Source: CAZGKW01 sp964526295
Lineage (GTDB): Bacteria; Planctomycetota; Phycisphaerae; FEN-1346
Assembly: GCA_964526295.1 (NCBI GenBank)
Contig: CAZGKW010000019.1
Coordinates: 1 to 64,000, forward strand
Length of the DNA: 64,000 nucleotides
Reading direction: 5' to 3'
Below the pieces are notes generated by a model. The model was given only the letters and a program-made list of their open reading frames with translations, did no database searches and had not been told where the DNA came from. The translations under genes and the position numbers were made by a program. Positions 51,501-59,856 of the stretch are shown here, piece by piece. The stretch's first letter is position 1, and every line of letters begins with the position of its first letter.

Positions 51501-54500
51501 TCCCTGAGGGCCCGGTGGACGTCGCCGTCCGAGACCGTCACGGCCTCGACGAAGAAGTTCGGCATGTCCTTCTTCGTGACCTCGACCGGCTCGATGCGGC
51601 CCTTGCCGCGCAAACGCAGGACCTTCGGCTTCAGGTAGACCCCGTTTGACGGCCGCTCAAAGAGGAGCACCGTCCCGCCGGCCCGGTTCGTCCGGACGGC
51701 CAGCCGCACCTTCTCGCCGGGGCGATAGTCGCGTTTGTCGGGCACCAGCTCGATGTCGTTGAAGCGGTAGTCCTCGCCCGCGCCCCCCTCGCCGCGGACG
51801 ACGAAGACGTATCCGCCCTCGATCTCGTGGCCTTTCGAGTCCGTGACAGTGTAGCTCAGGCGGAACTGGCCGGCCCGGGCGGCGCCGATCTGGACCTCGG
51901 CCCGGCCCTCGGCGTTCGTGTCGAGGTCCCACCGCTGGACCTGCGTCTCGACGGGCTTCGCATCGGGCGTGTACGTGACGCGGTAAAGCTTCAGGACGCC
52001 CTCGCCCCGGACGGGCTTTGAGTCGAGCCGCTGGGCGTTGAAGTGTGCCCGGACGGTGTCGCCGACGCGGTAGTGCCCCCGGTCGACCCAGGCGTAGACC
52101 TTGAACGGCTGCCGGGCGACCAGCACCTCCCCCCGGCCGACGATCGTCCGGCGGCCCTTGTCGGTCACCTCGACGGTTACCTCGTAGCGGTGGTCCTGAT
52201 CGGGGTGGATGGCCTTGGCGACGGCCGTGTCGATGGGGACCTTCATCGTGCCCTCGGGGCCGATCTCGGTCTCCCCCTCGGCGACCACCTCGGGAGGCTG
52301 ACGGGGGTGCCGCTGCCACCACCACCACGGCACGGGGGCCGGGCAGCCCCACTTCTCCCACCCCGGCCACCAGGGGTAGTCGTAGGCGAACCACCAGTAG
52401 CCCCGGCCGTAGAACCAGTCCCACTCCGCCACGGGGTACCACCGGGCCGTGTGCTCGGTCCGCAGGACCTTGTACTTGGCCCTGGCCTCCGTGACGGGGG
52501 CCCCGAAGTAGTAGCGGGCCTCCACCTTGGCCTTGACCGTCTCGCCGAGCATGACGGGCTCGTCGGGGGCCTCGATCGTGACCTCGAACTCGGGCTTTTT
52601 GTACTCCTCGACGCGGAAGGTGCCGATCTGCTGCGAGTTGGCGAGGCGGATGCTCCATATTCCGAGGCCCGCTTCGTCGGGCAGGGCCAGCTCCCCGTCG
52701 AAACCGCCGTACTCGTCCGCCGCGAATACGTCCTCGTAGACCTTCTCGTCCTTCGGGTTGTAGACCTCGATGGCGAACTTGTGGTCCGCATAGGGCGAGG
52801 GTCCCTCCCGGTCGTACTGGGCCTGGTTCACCCATACCTTGAACTTGACCGTCTGCTCGGGTCGGTAGACCGGCCGGTCGGTGACCGCGTAGTACTTCGT
52901 CTGGTTGTACTCGCGGTCGTGGTAGTTGCCGTACCAGACGCCGGTGAAGCCCAGGTAAGCGAGCCGTCCCGCGGGCGTCCGGGCGATGACGATCCACTGG
53001 TAGTTGCTGGGCATCCGGTCCGGTCCGAGCAAGACCTGCCCGTCCGGCCCGGTGAACTCGGCGAACTGCTTCGTGTCGACCTCGTAGTGCCCCCGGCTAC
53101 GGGCCTTCCGCACGTACCGTCGCTGGTAGCCGAAGAACTCGACGTTCGCCTTCGGAATGGGCCGGCCGGTCACGGCGTCGGCGACGAAATGATGCGTCTG
53201 CCCGTCCAGGGGCGTCTTGACGATGGCCGTGTCGGCCACCCAGAGGACGATGCGGGTCGTGTTGCCGCCCGCCATCTCGGCCACCACCAGGTAGGCGCCG
53301 GCCTTCTGGAGCGGCGTCGTGACGGTGATCCGCTTGTCGAAGTGATCGGGGCGGGGCGCCGGGTCCAGGTCCCACTCGGCCACCTTCCGCCCCAGGTACT
53401 TCGTCTCGTTCTCTCGGACCAGCCGGTGGCCGACGTCCCCAATGTTCATCCGCCGCCAGTCGGGATCCTTCGGATGCGATCGGAGGTAGTCTTTCACGTC
53501 GTCGAGGAGCTTCGCGACGTCGATCTCGTGGGCCGTGAAGCGGACCTTCCGGCCGTTGCGGAACCGGTACTCGACGGTGGCCCCGCGTCCGGCCGGCTGG
53601 GTCATCACCGGCTCGAACATCCCCCAATTGCCGCGGACCTGGCGGAGCTGTTCCCAGGCGTGGACCGTCGGCTTCGTGGGGTGGTACGTGTAGGGCTTGT
53701 CCTTGAACTTCTCCCACCGGCCCGTGACCTCCAGGTGCCGCTGCCACCAGTCGGCGGCCGTCGGGTACTGGCGGCGGTTCTGGAAGAGTTCGCCGAGCCG
53801 CTGGATGGCCTGCGTATCGCCCTTCTCGGCCAGCGCCTGGTAGATCCGGATGAAGTTGAACTCCTCCGGCAGGTCGAACCGCCGGATGCCCGTGGCGAGC
53901 TTGGCGATCGTCTCGCCGTCGCCCAGCGTGTGCAGGGCGTACGTGCCCGACTCGTCCGCCCCCTCGCCGTCGGCCTCGGCCCCGCGGCCGAAGAACCACC
54001 GGTACTCGGCCATCGTCTGGACGCCGAACTGCTGCCACAGGAAGTCGGCGAACGTCCTCCGGACGGCGTCGGCGCTGCCGGGGTTGTGCTCCACCTGCTG
54101 CATGAGGGCCCATCGCCATCGCTCGCCGTCGCTCTCGGCCGCTTCCCAGCTATCGGGCAGCTTGTGATAGACGGGGTCCCCGTCGGCGTCGACGGGGGCC
54201 CCGCGGGTCCGGCCGCCGTACCAGTAATGGCCCTCCTCGTAATCGGGTAGGGTCGACAGGTCCGTCAGGTACTGGAGCCGCCACGCCTCGTGGTACCCCC
54301 GCTGGCCCACCAGATAGGTGGCAAGTTCGGCGTAGAAGCCCGCGACTTCCCCCCCACTGGCCCCCTTGTCCCCCTCCGCCAGCGGCATGGCCCGCTGCAG
54401 GAGCTGGAGGCCCCGGGCCCGGTCGCGTTCGTACGAGTTGACGGCCTTGCCACCCCCGCGGTGAGGACCCCGCTCGAACTCCCCCGCGATGATGAAACCG

Positions 54501-54871
54501 TAGTGCGTGCCGTGGAAGTACGTGCGGGCGGCGTCGCGGAGGAGCCGCCAGTTCGTCGAGTGGGCGTCGACGACGTTCTCGCGGAAGGCGTCGATCTCGT
54601 TCCGCCGGCCGAGGGTCCGGAGGCACTGGACCGCGTTCGTGAGATAGACGCCCACCTGCCGCGGGTCGGCCTCCGGGTCGAGGGCCAGCCGGGAGTACGC
54701 CTCGTAGGCCTCCTTCCAGTTGCCGTCGTTGAAGAGTTTCTCGGCCCGCTGGGGCGTGGCCGGTTCGTCGCGGGCCTGCCCGGCGCCGGTGTGGCGGAGC
54801 CCGGCCACTACGAGAAGCCCCCCGAGCACGGCGAAGGTGATTGGCAGAGACACAAACGTTGAACGCTTCAT
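48572..54871 (-). CDS. Alpha-2-macroglobulin-family protein with thioester motif
   Basis: A giant 2099-residue envelope protein. ATG 54871 follows GGAAAGG by six bases and begins a signal or anchor helix (about 7-25). Residues about 40-400 contain TPR-like helices (L-F-N-D-G-N-W-K-E-A-Y-E-A-Y). MG-type beta domains follow, including T-D-R-P-V-Y-R-P-E-Q-T-V-K-F near 670. A Trp-rich segment at about 808-852 has 13 Trp in some 47 residues. A Met/Gly/Pro-rich bait-like stretch lies near 1260-1310. The thioester motif Y-G-C-T-E-Q has Cys1549 and Gln1552 intact, within the alpha/alpha-toroid that continues to about 1900. Bacterial A2Ms trap periplasmic proteases and usually pair with penicillin-binding protein 1C; no such gene is adjacent. 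Confidence 0.93.
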   Translation of the reverse strand: MKRSTFVSLPITFAVLGGLLVVAGLRHTGAGQARDEPATPQRAEKLFNDGNWKEAYEAYSRLALDPEADPRQVGVYLTNAVQCLRTLGRRNEIDAFRENVVDAHSTNWRLLRDAARTYFHGTHYGFIIAGEFERGPHRGGGKAVNSYERDRARGLQLLQRAMPLAEGDKGASGGEVAGFYAELATYLVGQRGYHEAWRLQYLTDLSTLPDYEEGHYWYGGRTRGAPVDADGDPVYHKLPDSWEAAESDGERWRWALMQQVEHNPGSADAVRRTFADFLWQQFGVQTMAEYRWFFGRGAEADGEGADESGTYALHTLGDGETIAKLATGIRRFDLPEEFNFIRIYQALAEKGDTQAIQRLGELFQNRRQYPTAADWWQRHLEVTGRWEKFKDKPYTYHPTKPTVHAWEQLRQVRGNWGMFEPVMTQPAGRGATVEYRFRNGRKVRFTAHEIDVAKLLDDVKDYLRSHPKDPDWRRMNIGDVGHRLVRENETKYLGRKVAEWDLDPAPRPDHFDKRITVTTPLQKAGAYLVVAEMAGGNTTRIVLWVADTAIVKTPLDGQTHHFVADAVTGRPIPKANVEFFGYQRRYVRKARSRGHYEVDTKQFAEFTGPDGQVLLGPDRMPSNYQWIVIARTPAGRLAYLGFTGVWYGNYHDREYNQTKYYAVTDRPVYRPEQTVKFKVWVNQAQYDREGPSPYADHKFAIEVYNPKDEKVYEDVFAADEYGGFDGELALPDEAGLGIWSIRLANSQQIGTFRVEEYKKPEFEVTIEAPDEPVMLGETVKAKVEARYYFGAPVTEARAKYKVLRTEHTARWYPVAEWDWFYGRGYWWFAYDYPWWPGWEKWGCPAPVPWWWWQRHPRQPPEVVAEGETEIGPEGTMKVPIDTAVAKAIHPDQDHRYEVTVEVTDKGRRTIVGRGEVLVARQPFKVYAWVDRGHYRVGDTVRAHFNAQRLDSKPVRGEGVLKLYRVTYTPDAKPVETQVQRWDLDTNAEGRAEVQIGAARAGQFRLSYTVTDSKGHEIEGGYVFVVRGEGGAGEDYRFNDIELVPDKRDYRPGEKVRLAVRTNRAGGTVLLFERPSNGVYLKPKVLRLRGKGRIEPVEVTKKDMPNFFVEAVTVSDGDVHRALREIVVPPEDRTLTVEVTPSAEEYKPGEKATVKVKLTDSTGEPFQGSTVVSIYDKAVEYISGGSNVPEIKEFFWKWRRHHRPRHETNLARGTYRLLRQGEVAMAFLGVFGYAVPEEVPLDDQMGQRGGRMQPRAGLGGGGMNRTFDAPMPMGATPAPGMAMREAEGLAFDAAGAKGGEAPAEPQMAEPTVRTQFADTALWVAALATDEKGEAEVSLTMPEDLTTWKTRAWAMGDGTRCGEGTAEVVTTKNVIVRLQAPRFFVQKDEVVLSAVVHNYLKTAKTAQVVLEVDANILEPMVEFVGLRADSEDGTRLVKVTKTVEIEAGGEERVDWRVKAVEPGEAVVRMKALTDEESDAMEMRFPVYVHGMLKTESFCGVVRPDAKANRVTIRVPAERRPKEGRLEVRYSPTLAMAMIDALPYLAEYPYGCTEQTLNRFLPAVITQNVLMRMDVDLAGVREKITNLNAQEIGDDLKRMKDWKRLVGEKRWDGEKWVDRSPVFEEGKIENMVKAGVERLTSMQNGDGGWGWFSGREERSWPHTTGVVVHGLQTARENDVAIVPGVLERGIRWLKRHQAEEVRKLRLHEKTGGRKGKPTATNLDAFVYMVLVDEKHDDAEMRGFLYRDRTHLAVYTKAMFGLALHKAGHPDQRDMLIRNVEQFLVEDDENQTAYLKLPNQGWWWYWYGSEYEAHAYYLKLLAATNPKGRTASRLVKYLLNNRRHATYWNSTRDTALVIEAFADYLKATGEHKPDMTVEVLVDGNVLKTVRITSEDLFSFDNKLVLEAEEVTTGEHTLELRRRGEGPLYWNAYLTNFTLEDPITRAGLEIKVRRKYYKLVPVEKTVPDAGSRGQVVERRVEKYERRPLRNLALLKSGDLVEIELEIESKNDYEYILFEDMKAAGFEPVELRSGYHEDGLRAYMELRDERVTFFVQRLARGRHSIAYRMRAEIPGRFSALPTKASAMYAAELKANSDEMKVRIED

Positions 54872-55129
54872 GGCAGACCTTTCCGCGGGTTCGGTCTTCC
54901 GTGGGTTTCGTGCAGCGCCGGCGCGAGCGGCTTTCCGGCCCTGCAAACACTTGGACGCGACTCGAGCCGCGGCAGTTCCGCTCGAAGCCTTTGGGCGTCG
55001 GTTTGGCTCGCCGGCCGGCCTCCCACGAAAACCTCGTGACTTGTCCCCTCTCGTCGGGTTATAGCCACGGGCCCCGGGCGCAGCATAGGGCGTTTGCCCA
55101 CGGGACAGGTTCGCAGCGAGGAATGCACG

Positions 55130-57088
55130 GTGGCGACACGTTACTGGAATGCATGGTCACGCCGGGCCGCCTGGTCGGCGGCGACCGTCCTCATCGGCGC
55201 CGGGACGGCCCAGGCCCTGATCAACCCCAACTACACGCCGGTCGATCTCGTAGAGCAGTCCGACGTGGTCCTGGCCCTCGACATCGGGCCGGTCAAGGAG
55301 GAGCAGGCGCCGCCGATCCGGGTCAGGCAGGTCCTGAAGGGCCAGGCCCCGGACGGGCTGGCATTCGACTTCGCGAAGACCGACCGCCTCATGCGGGACC
55401 GCTTCCTCCAAGCCTTCCAGGAGGGCGCGACCGGCCCGGCCATGCTCTTCGGCGGCGCCTACGAGGGCGTCGAGGAGGACGGGTTCGGTTTCGGCGGCAT
55501 GGGCTCCGACGACGCGCCGCCGCCGAAGATGTACCTGCTCGTCGATGCGCCGAACGCCAACTACGACCCCTGGTTCCAGCTTGTCCGGACCCCCGGCGGC
55601 CGCGGATGGGTCCTCGGCGACGACCGCGGCGTCATGAAGGCCGTCTGGGCGGGCGGCACCCGGATGTTCGAGCGGTGCGTCCGGTACGTCCAGACCGACG
55701 CCGACCCCGTCGTGCCCGTCCGCGTCGGCGCCGAGTGGGTCGACCGCGTCAAGGCCGCGACGGTGCCGGGCAAGGTCCATGACTTGCTTGCCGTCGACCC
55801 GTTCGGCGAGGACGGGGCGCTGCTCATGGTCCTCGCCGAATCGGGCGACCGGCTGCTCCGCTTCGACCGCGAGGCGAAGGGGTTCGTCGACGAGGCGCCG
55901 CGGCGGGGCCTCGAGTCGGCGTCACGTGCCGCGGCGTGGGCGGACCTGAACGGCGATGGCCGGCTCGACCTCGCCTCCTGCGACGGGCAGAAGCTGACCG
56001 TCTGGGTCCAGGCGGCGGACGGGACGTTCGCGGCGAAACCCGCCGGCGTCGAGCTTCCCGGCGGCTGCGTGGCGTTGGCCGCGGCGGACGCGGGCGTTGA
56101 GGGCAAGTCGGGCCTCCTCGTCTCGACCTCCGGCGTGCCGGTCTTGTTGAAGCCCGCGTCTGACGCTACGTTCGAGGCGCGGCCGATCGCCTCGGCCGAG
56201 GAAGCGAAGGCCCATGAGAAGGAACTCGCGACGGCCGGACCGTGCCTTCTGGCCGATTTCGATGGCGACGCCGTTGCCGACGTCCTACAGCCGTGTGCCC
56301 GCGGGGCCCGGTTCTACAAGGGTACGGGAGGCGGCGCTTTCGCGCCCCCGAAGCCGGCCGGCGACCTGTGGTCGCCGGGGGAGGGCGTCCGCGGCGATAC
56401 GGGCGACTGGGACGGCGACGGCCGCCTCGACGTCGCCCTGGCCGGCTACGAGGGCTGCGCCCTGTGGCACAACCTGGGCGGCGGGCGATTTGAGGGCCTG
56501 ACGACGCGGACCGGCGAGATTCCGTACATCGTCCGGCCCCGGTCCCTGGCCGCCCGGACCTGCGAGATCAACAACGACGGCCGCCAGGACGTGCTGTTCC
56601 TGTACCCGCACGTGCCGGCCCAGGTGTTCTTCAACCGGGGGTTCGCGTGCTTCGGGTTCGCGGTGGAGATGGACCTGGCGACCTCGGGGGCCCTGCCCGA
56701 GGCGGGACAAGGCCAGCAGGCGGGGACCGCGGCCGACCTGACCGGTGACGGGGCCCAGGACCTCGCGCTGGTCCTGACGACCGGCGAGGTGTGGGTGCTC
56801 GTCCGGTCGGCCCAGGTCCCGCCGCTCGGAGTCGAGGTGCGGCTCGCGCCGGCGGCGAGCGCCCGGGGGCCGGTCCGCGTGACGGGATGGGACCGCGACC
56901 GGTGCCTCGGCGCGTGGACCGTCGCTCCGGGAACAGCCGGCTCGCTGGTGGGCCTGGAGCGGCCGGGGGCCCGGCTCATCAAGTGGCAGTTCCCCGGCGG
57001 CGAGGCGCAGACGAAGCAGGTCATCGCCGACCGCGGCGTCGTGACGGTCCACCTGACGCCGGACGCGGCGGCGGTGGCGAAGCCGTGA
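55130..57088 (+). CDS. Secreted FG-GAP / VCBS repeat protein
   Basis: A 652-residue exported protein beginning at GTG 55130, seven bases after GAGGA, with a signal peptide ending near A-Q-A-L. The first 200 residues are of unknown fold. Residues about 260-590 carry FG-GAP-type calcium-binding repeats: D-L-N-G-D-G-R-L-D-L, D-F-D-G-D-A-V-A-D-V, D-W-D-G-D-G-R-L-D-V, E-I-N-N-D-G-R-Q-D-V and D-L-T-G-D-G-A-Q-D-L. These form an integrin-like propeller for protein or glycan binding. The C-terminal 60 residues match the ASPIC/UnbV-like end often found after such repeats (G-G-E-A-Q-T-K-Q-V). The stop codon overlaps the start of the downstream heparinase-like gene, so the two are translationally coupled. 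Probably a surface or periplasmic binding protein. Confidence 0.85.
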   Translation: MATRYWNAWSRRAAWSAATVLIGAGTAQALINPNYTPVDLVEQSDVVLALDIGPVKEEQAPPIRVRQVLKGQAPDGLAFDFAKTDRLMRDRFLQAFQEGATGPAMLFGGAYEGVEEDGFGFGGMGSDDAPPPKMYLLVDAPNANYDPWFQLVRTPGGRGWVLGDDRGVMKAVWAGGTRMFERCVRYVQTDADPVVPVRVGAEWVDRVKAATVPGKVHDLLAVDPFGEDGALLMVLAESGDRLLRFDREAKGFVDEAPRRGLESASRAAAWADLNGDGRLDLASCDGQKLTVWVQAADGTFAAKPAGVELPGGCVALAAADAGVEGKSGLLVSTSGVPVLLKPASDATFEARPIASAEEAKAHEKELATAGPCLLADFDGDAVADVLQPCARGARFYKGTGGGAFAPPKPAGDLWSPGEGVRGDTGDWDGDGRLDVALAGYEGCALWHNLGGGRFEGLTTRTGEIPYIVRPRSLAARTCEINNDGRQDVLFLYPHVPAQVFFNRGFACFGFAVEMDLATSGALPEAGQGQQAGTAADLTGDGAQDLALVLTTGEVWVLVRSAQVPPLGVEVRLAPAASARGPVRVTGWDRDRCLGAWTVAPGTAGSLVGLERPGARLIKWQFPGGEAQTKQVIADRGVVTVHLTPDAAAVAKP

Positions 57089-58971
57089 GGGTCCGTGCCC
57101 GGACTGCGCGGCGGGCGTGCCGCTGGGCCGTTGCCGGCTTGGCCGCCGCGGTCTGGGCCGCGGCGTGCACCCCCGCGACCGCCGCCCGGCCGGCGCGACC
57201 GCGCAGGGCCCCGGAGGCCCCCACGATGACGACCGGCGTCCATCCTCGGCTGGTCTTTGCCCGCGACGAGGTGCCCGCCCTGCGGCGAAAGGCCGAGACC
57301 CCCGCGGGCCGGGCCATCCTCGCTCGCCTCCGCCGGCTCCTGAGAAGGGCCGACGACCGGCCCGACCAGGCGGATGCGGGGTTCCATGCCGCCGGCCACG
57401 GACTGCTCTACCTCCTGAGCGACGAGCGGTCCCACGCCGACGAGGCCCGGCGGCTGGTCGAGTTGGTCCGCTCCGACGCCGTGCGGCACCACGGCGTCGC
57501 GCTTTGGCGGCCCGGCTATAAGATGATCGTCCGGACCGACCCGGCGGTGGGTGTCGCGCTGGCCTACGACCTGTGCCATGACGCCTGGGACGAGGCGTTC
57601 CGCCGGGACGTGGCGGCCGATTTGGGCGACCGGGCCCGACAGTTCATCCGCGGCGGAGGCAAGGGCTGGAACCCCAGCCCGATGAGCAACTGGCACGCCA
57701 ACACCCGGTCCGCCGCAGGCATCTGCGCCTTGGCCGTCCTGGGCGACCCCGGCGCGGAGGGGGCCGAAGGGTCCGTTCGCGATGCCGTCCGGGGCCTGCA
57801 CAACTGGATGGAGGGCCAGATCGGCGACCGCGGCTGGACCCAGGAGGGCTTGGCCTACTACCGCTATCCCCTGACGCACCACGTGCTTCCGTTCATCCAG
57901 ATCTATCGGAACGTCGTCGACGCGGACGCCTTTCGCGGCACCGCCGCCGACTGGTTCGGCCTGTTCTACGTCGCCCTGCTCGTGCCGGGGGCGGGGGAGG
58001 TGCCCGTGGTCAATCCGGGCGACGACCGCCGGTGCGAGCCGACCCGCTGGCGGGCGGGGGCGTTCCCCCTGGCCCTCGGGACCGTCCCGCCCGAGAAGCG
58101 GCCTGGCTTCCTGTGGACGTATCGGCAGCGGCACGGCCCGGAGGGCGACGGGACGCTCGGCATTTTCCTGCCGCACCACGCCCTGTTTGCCCTGGCGACG
58201 TGGCCGGACGGTCTCGATCCGGCGAACCCGGCGACGGTGATGGACCGCGTCTGGGCGGACCGCAAGCGCGGCCAGTTCCTCTTGCGAAACCGCTGGGCGG
58301 ACGCCGACGACTTCGTCGCGTGCTTCGATGCGAACGTCGATCCCCAGCGCGACACGGGCAAGCCGGTCTGTAGCGGCGGCTTCGCCTTTACCGGCCTCGG
58401 GACGCTCTGGGCGGGCATCGCCGTGCCGGGCGGCAAGTCGCGGAGGGACTACTGCGTCGTCGAAGCGCCGGGTATGGACGAGCAGGGCGGCGGACGCATC
58501 ACCTGGTTCGAGCCCCGCGAGGACGGCTCCGGCGTCGTCACGGCCGACCTGAGCGCCGTCTACCGTGAGGGGGCGATCCGCTCGTTCGCCGTCGACTATG
58601 GCGAGGCGTCCGGCACGGCGGCCCTCGTCGCGGTGGTCGACCGGTTCGCCTCGCCGGTCGAGAGGGTGTGGCGGATGCACACGCGGGGCCGGGCGAGCGC
58701 CGAGCCGGGCGGGTTCACGATTCGCGGCGAGCGCGGAGCGACCCTCCGCGGGACGGTCGTCGGGCCGAGTGCGGCCCGCGTGTCGGTGGACGGGTCGACC
58801 GTCGAGGGCCGCGCTTCAGGCGACGGCGCTACGGCCTTCTTCGTCGTTATGACCGTCCAGCGGGGCGGGCCGCCGGCCGTCGGCGTCAAAGGTGAGGGCC
58901 TCGACGCGTCGGTCACGGTCGGCCGCCGGACGGTCCGATTTGACGGCGACAGGATCGTCCTCGGCCGGTAG
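57085..58971 (+). CDS. Heparinase II/III-like lipoprotein
   Basis: A 628-residue exported protein. Its GTG start at 57085 overlaps the stop of the FG-GAP gene (GTGA). The signal region A-A-A-V-W-A-A-A-C-T suggests lipidation. From about residue 50 it shows the same toroid start as the protein at 14779 (H-P-R-L-V-F-A-R-D-E-V then A-E-T-P-A-G-R-A-I), followed by N-W-H-A-N-T and Y-Y-R-Y-P-L-T-H-H. The C-terminal beta-sandwich ends V-R-F-D-G-D, again as in the 14779 protein. It lacks the large N-terminal beta domain of that paralogue. Lyase activity on an acidic polysaccharide is inferred; catalytic residues are not certain. Coupling to an FG-GAP protein suggests the two act as a pair at the cell surface. 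Confidence 0.8.
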   Translation: MRVRARTARRACRWAVAGLAAAVWAAACTPATAARPARPRRAPEAPTMTTGVHPRLVFARDEVPALRRKAETPAGRAILARLRRLLRRADDRPDQADAGFHAAGHGLLYLLSDERSHADEARRLVELVRSDAVRHHGVALWRPGYKMIVRTDPAVGVALAYDLCHDAWDEAFRRDVAADLGDRARQFIRGGGKGWNPSPMSNWHANTRSAAGICALAVLGDPGAEGAEGSVRDAVRGLHNWMEGQIGDRGWTQEGLAYYRYPLTHHVLPFIQIYRNVVDADAFRGTAADWFGLFYVALLVPGAGEVPVVNPGDDRRCEPTRWRAGAFPLALGTVPPEKRPGFLWTYRQRHGPEGDGTLGIFLPHHALFALATWPDGLDPANPATVMDRVWADRKRGQFLLRNRWADADDFVACFDANVDPQRDTGKPVCSGGFAFTGLGTLWAGIAVPGGKSRRDYCVVEAPGMDEQGGGRITWFEPREDGSGVVTADLSAVYREGAIRSFAVDYGEASGTAALVAVVDRFASPVERVWRMHTRGRASAEPGGFTIRGERGATLRGTVVGPSAARVSVDGSTVEGRASGDGATAFFVVMTVQRGGPPAVGVKGEGLDASVTVGRRTVRFDGDRIVLGR

Positions 58972-59003
58972 AATGGCCCACGGACCCGTCAGCTGGGCAT
59001 AGC

Positions 59004-59693
59004 ATGGCTGAGACAGGCGCGCGGTGCATCCAGTGCGGCTCGCAGGACGTGGCCGGCACGTGGTACGCCGCCGTGGCCGCCGAATCGTGCTGGGTGTGCG
59101 GCAAGAACGTCCCGACGCCCGTCGCGCCGGTGTGGGTGACGGATGCGATGGTCGTTTGGCAGCTGCCGCTATGTGCCGGCTGCCTGATCATGCAATACGC
59201 TGTGTCGCAGCGTCGGCGTGCCAGGAAGCTGTGGATATCGGCGCTTAAGATAGGCGCTGTCGCAGTCGGCTTGGCGTTGCTGGTGGCGCTCATCGCGGCG
59301 GTCACGGCCCATATCGACGTTATTGACATTATACTTCGTGTGCTACTTGCGGTGGGCATGGCAGCGTTCGTGATTGCGGCGGTCGTGTTGACAATTCGCC
59401 GGCGGCGTGTTGCCGCAGCGCGCCCGGCCCACGAGCCGTGGCGCACGGAGGCAGCCGCTGCGGCGGAGGGCTTCGTTAAGGCGCGGCTCGAGAGGGAACG
59501 GGCAGAGGCTGCACATGATGGGCCGACCGGTTTTTCGCTTCCTGCGTTCGCCTCCGAGCCAACTGAGGAGCTGGAGGAGCGGCTGGGGGCGTGCTATCTG
59601 AAGGAGCAGCGGCGGCGGGTCGTGGCCGTGGCGCCGACGCGGGAGGAGCTCGAGCGGAAGTTGGCCGAGGAGGCCGGTGAATCGGCCGACTGA
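59004..59693 (+). CDS. Hypothetical membrane protein with N-terminal Cys pairs
   Basis: I do not recognise this 229-residue product. Three cysteine pairs near the N-terminus (C-I-Q-C, C-W-V-C and C-A-G-C, residues about 8-60) look like zinc-ribbon ligands. Two strongly hydrophobic segments follow at about 78-100 and 108-132, then a basic R-R-R-R and a cytoplasmic, Glu/Arg-rich helical tail of about 95 residues ending E-E-L-E-R-K-L-A-E-E-A. The membrane part uses codons rare elsewhere here (ATA, ATT, CTT), giving lower G+C. ATG 59004 lies 32 bases after the heparinase-like gene, and TAGAAT at 58969 could be its own -10. It may be a recently acquired or fast-evolving gene. The 163-base gap after it holds the duplicated hairpin. 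Confidence 0.65.
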   Translation: MAETGARCIQCGSQDVAGTWYAAVAAESCWVCGKNVPTPVAPVWVTDAMVVWQLPLCAGCLIMQYAVSQRRRARKLWISALKIGAVAVGLALLVALIAAVTAHIDVIDIILRVLLAVGMAAFVIAAVVLTIRRRRVAAARPAHEPWRTEAAAAAEGFVKARLERERAEAAHDGPTGFSLPAFASEPTEELEERLGACYLKEQRRRVVAVAPTREELERKLAEEAGESAD

Positions 59694-59783
59694 CCCGTTT
59701 CGCCGCCGCGCTTGCGCGGCGCGTTCTGTGGATTGACGCGGCGGGCAAGCCTTCCGGCGAAACAAGTGCGTCGTGACGACAGC

Positions 59784-59841
59784 GCGGCGTGGCGCGTGTC
59801 GCGCGCCCCGCGGCGTGGCGCGTGTCGCGCGCCCCGCGGCG
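59784..59841. repeat. 26-bp tandem repeat forming two identical hairpins
   Basis: A 26-base unit is present at 59784-59809 and 59810-59835, exactly repeated, with six bases of a third unit to 59841. Each copy contains a perfect hairpin, GGCGCG-TGTCG-CGCGCC (59791-59807 and 59817-59833). It lies between convergent genes (stops at 59693 and 59857), so a bidirectional terminator role is plausible although no T-run follows. Confidence 0.7.
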
Positions 59842-59856
59842 GGCTCGAACGGCCTA

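Noticed and set aside
58999..59006. TAGCATGG at the start of the hypothetical membrane protein, also seen near 52, 29934 and 38652, as a shared -10
   Set aside because: At 59000 it overlaps the start codon itself, and the copies at 52 and 29934 lack a -35 at a proper distance. Only the copy at 38652 was kept, on the strength of its TTGACT.
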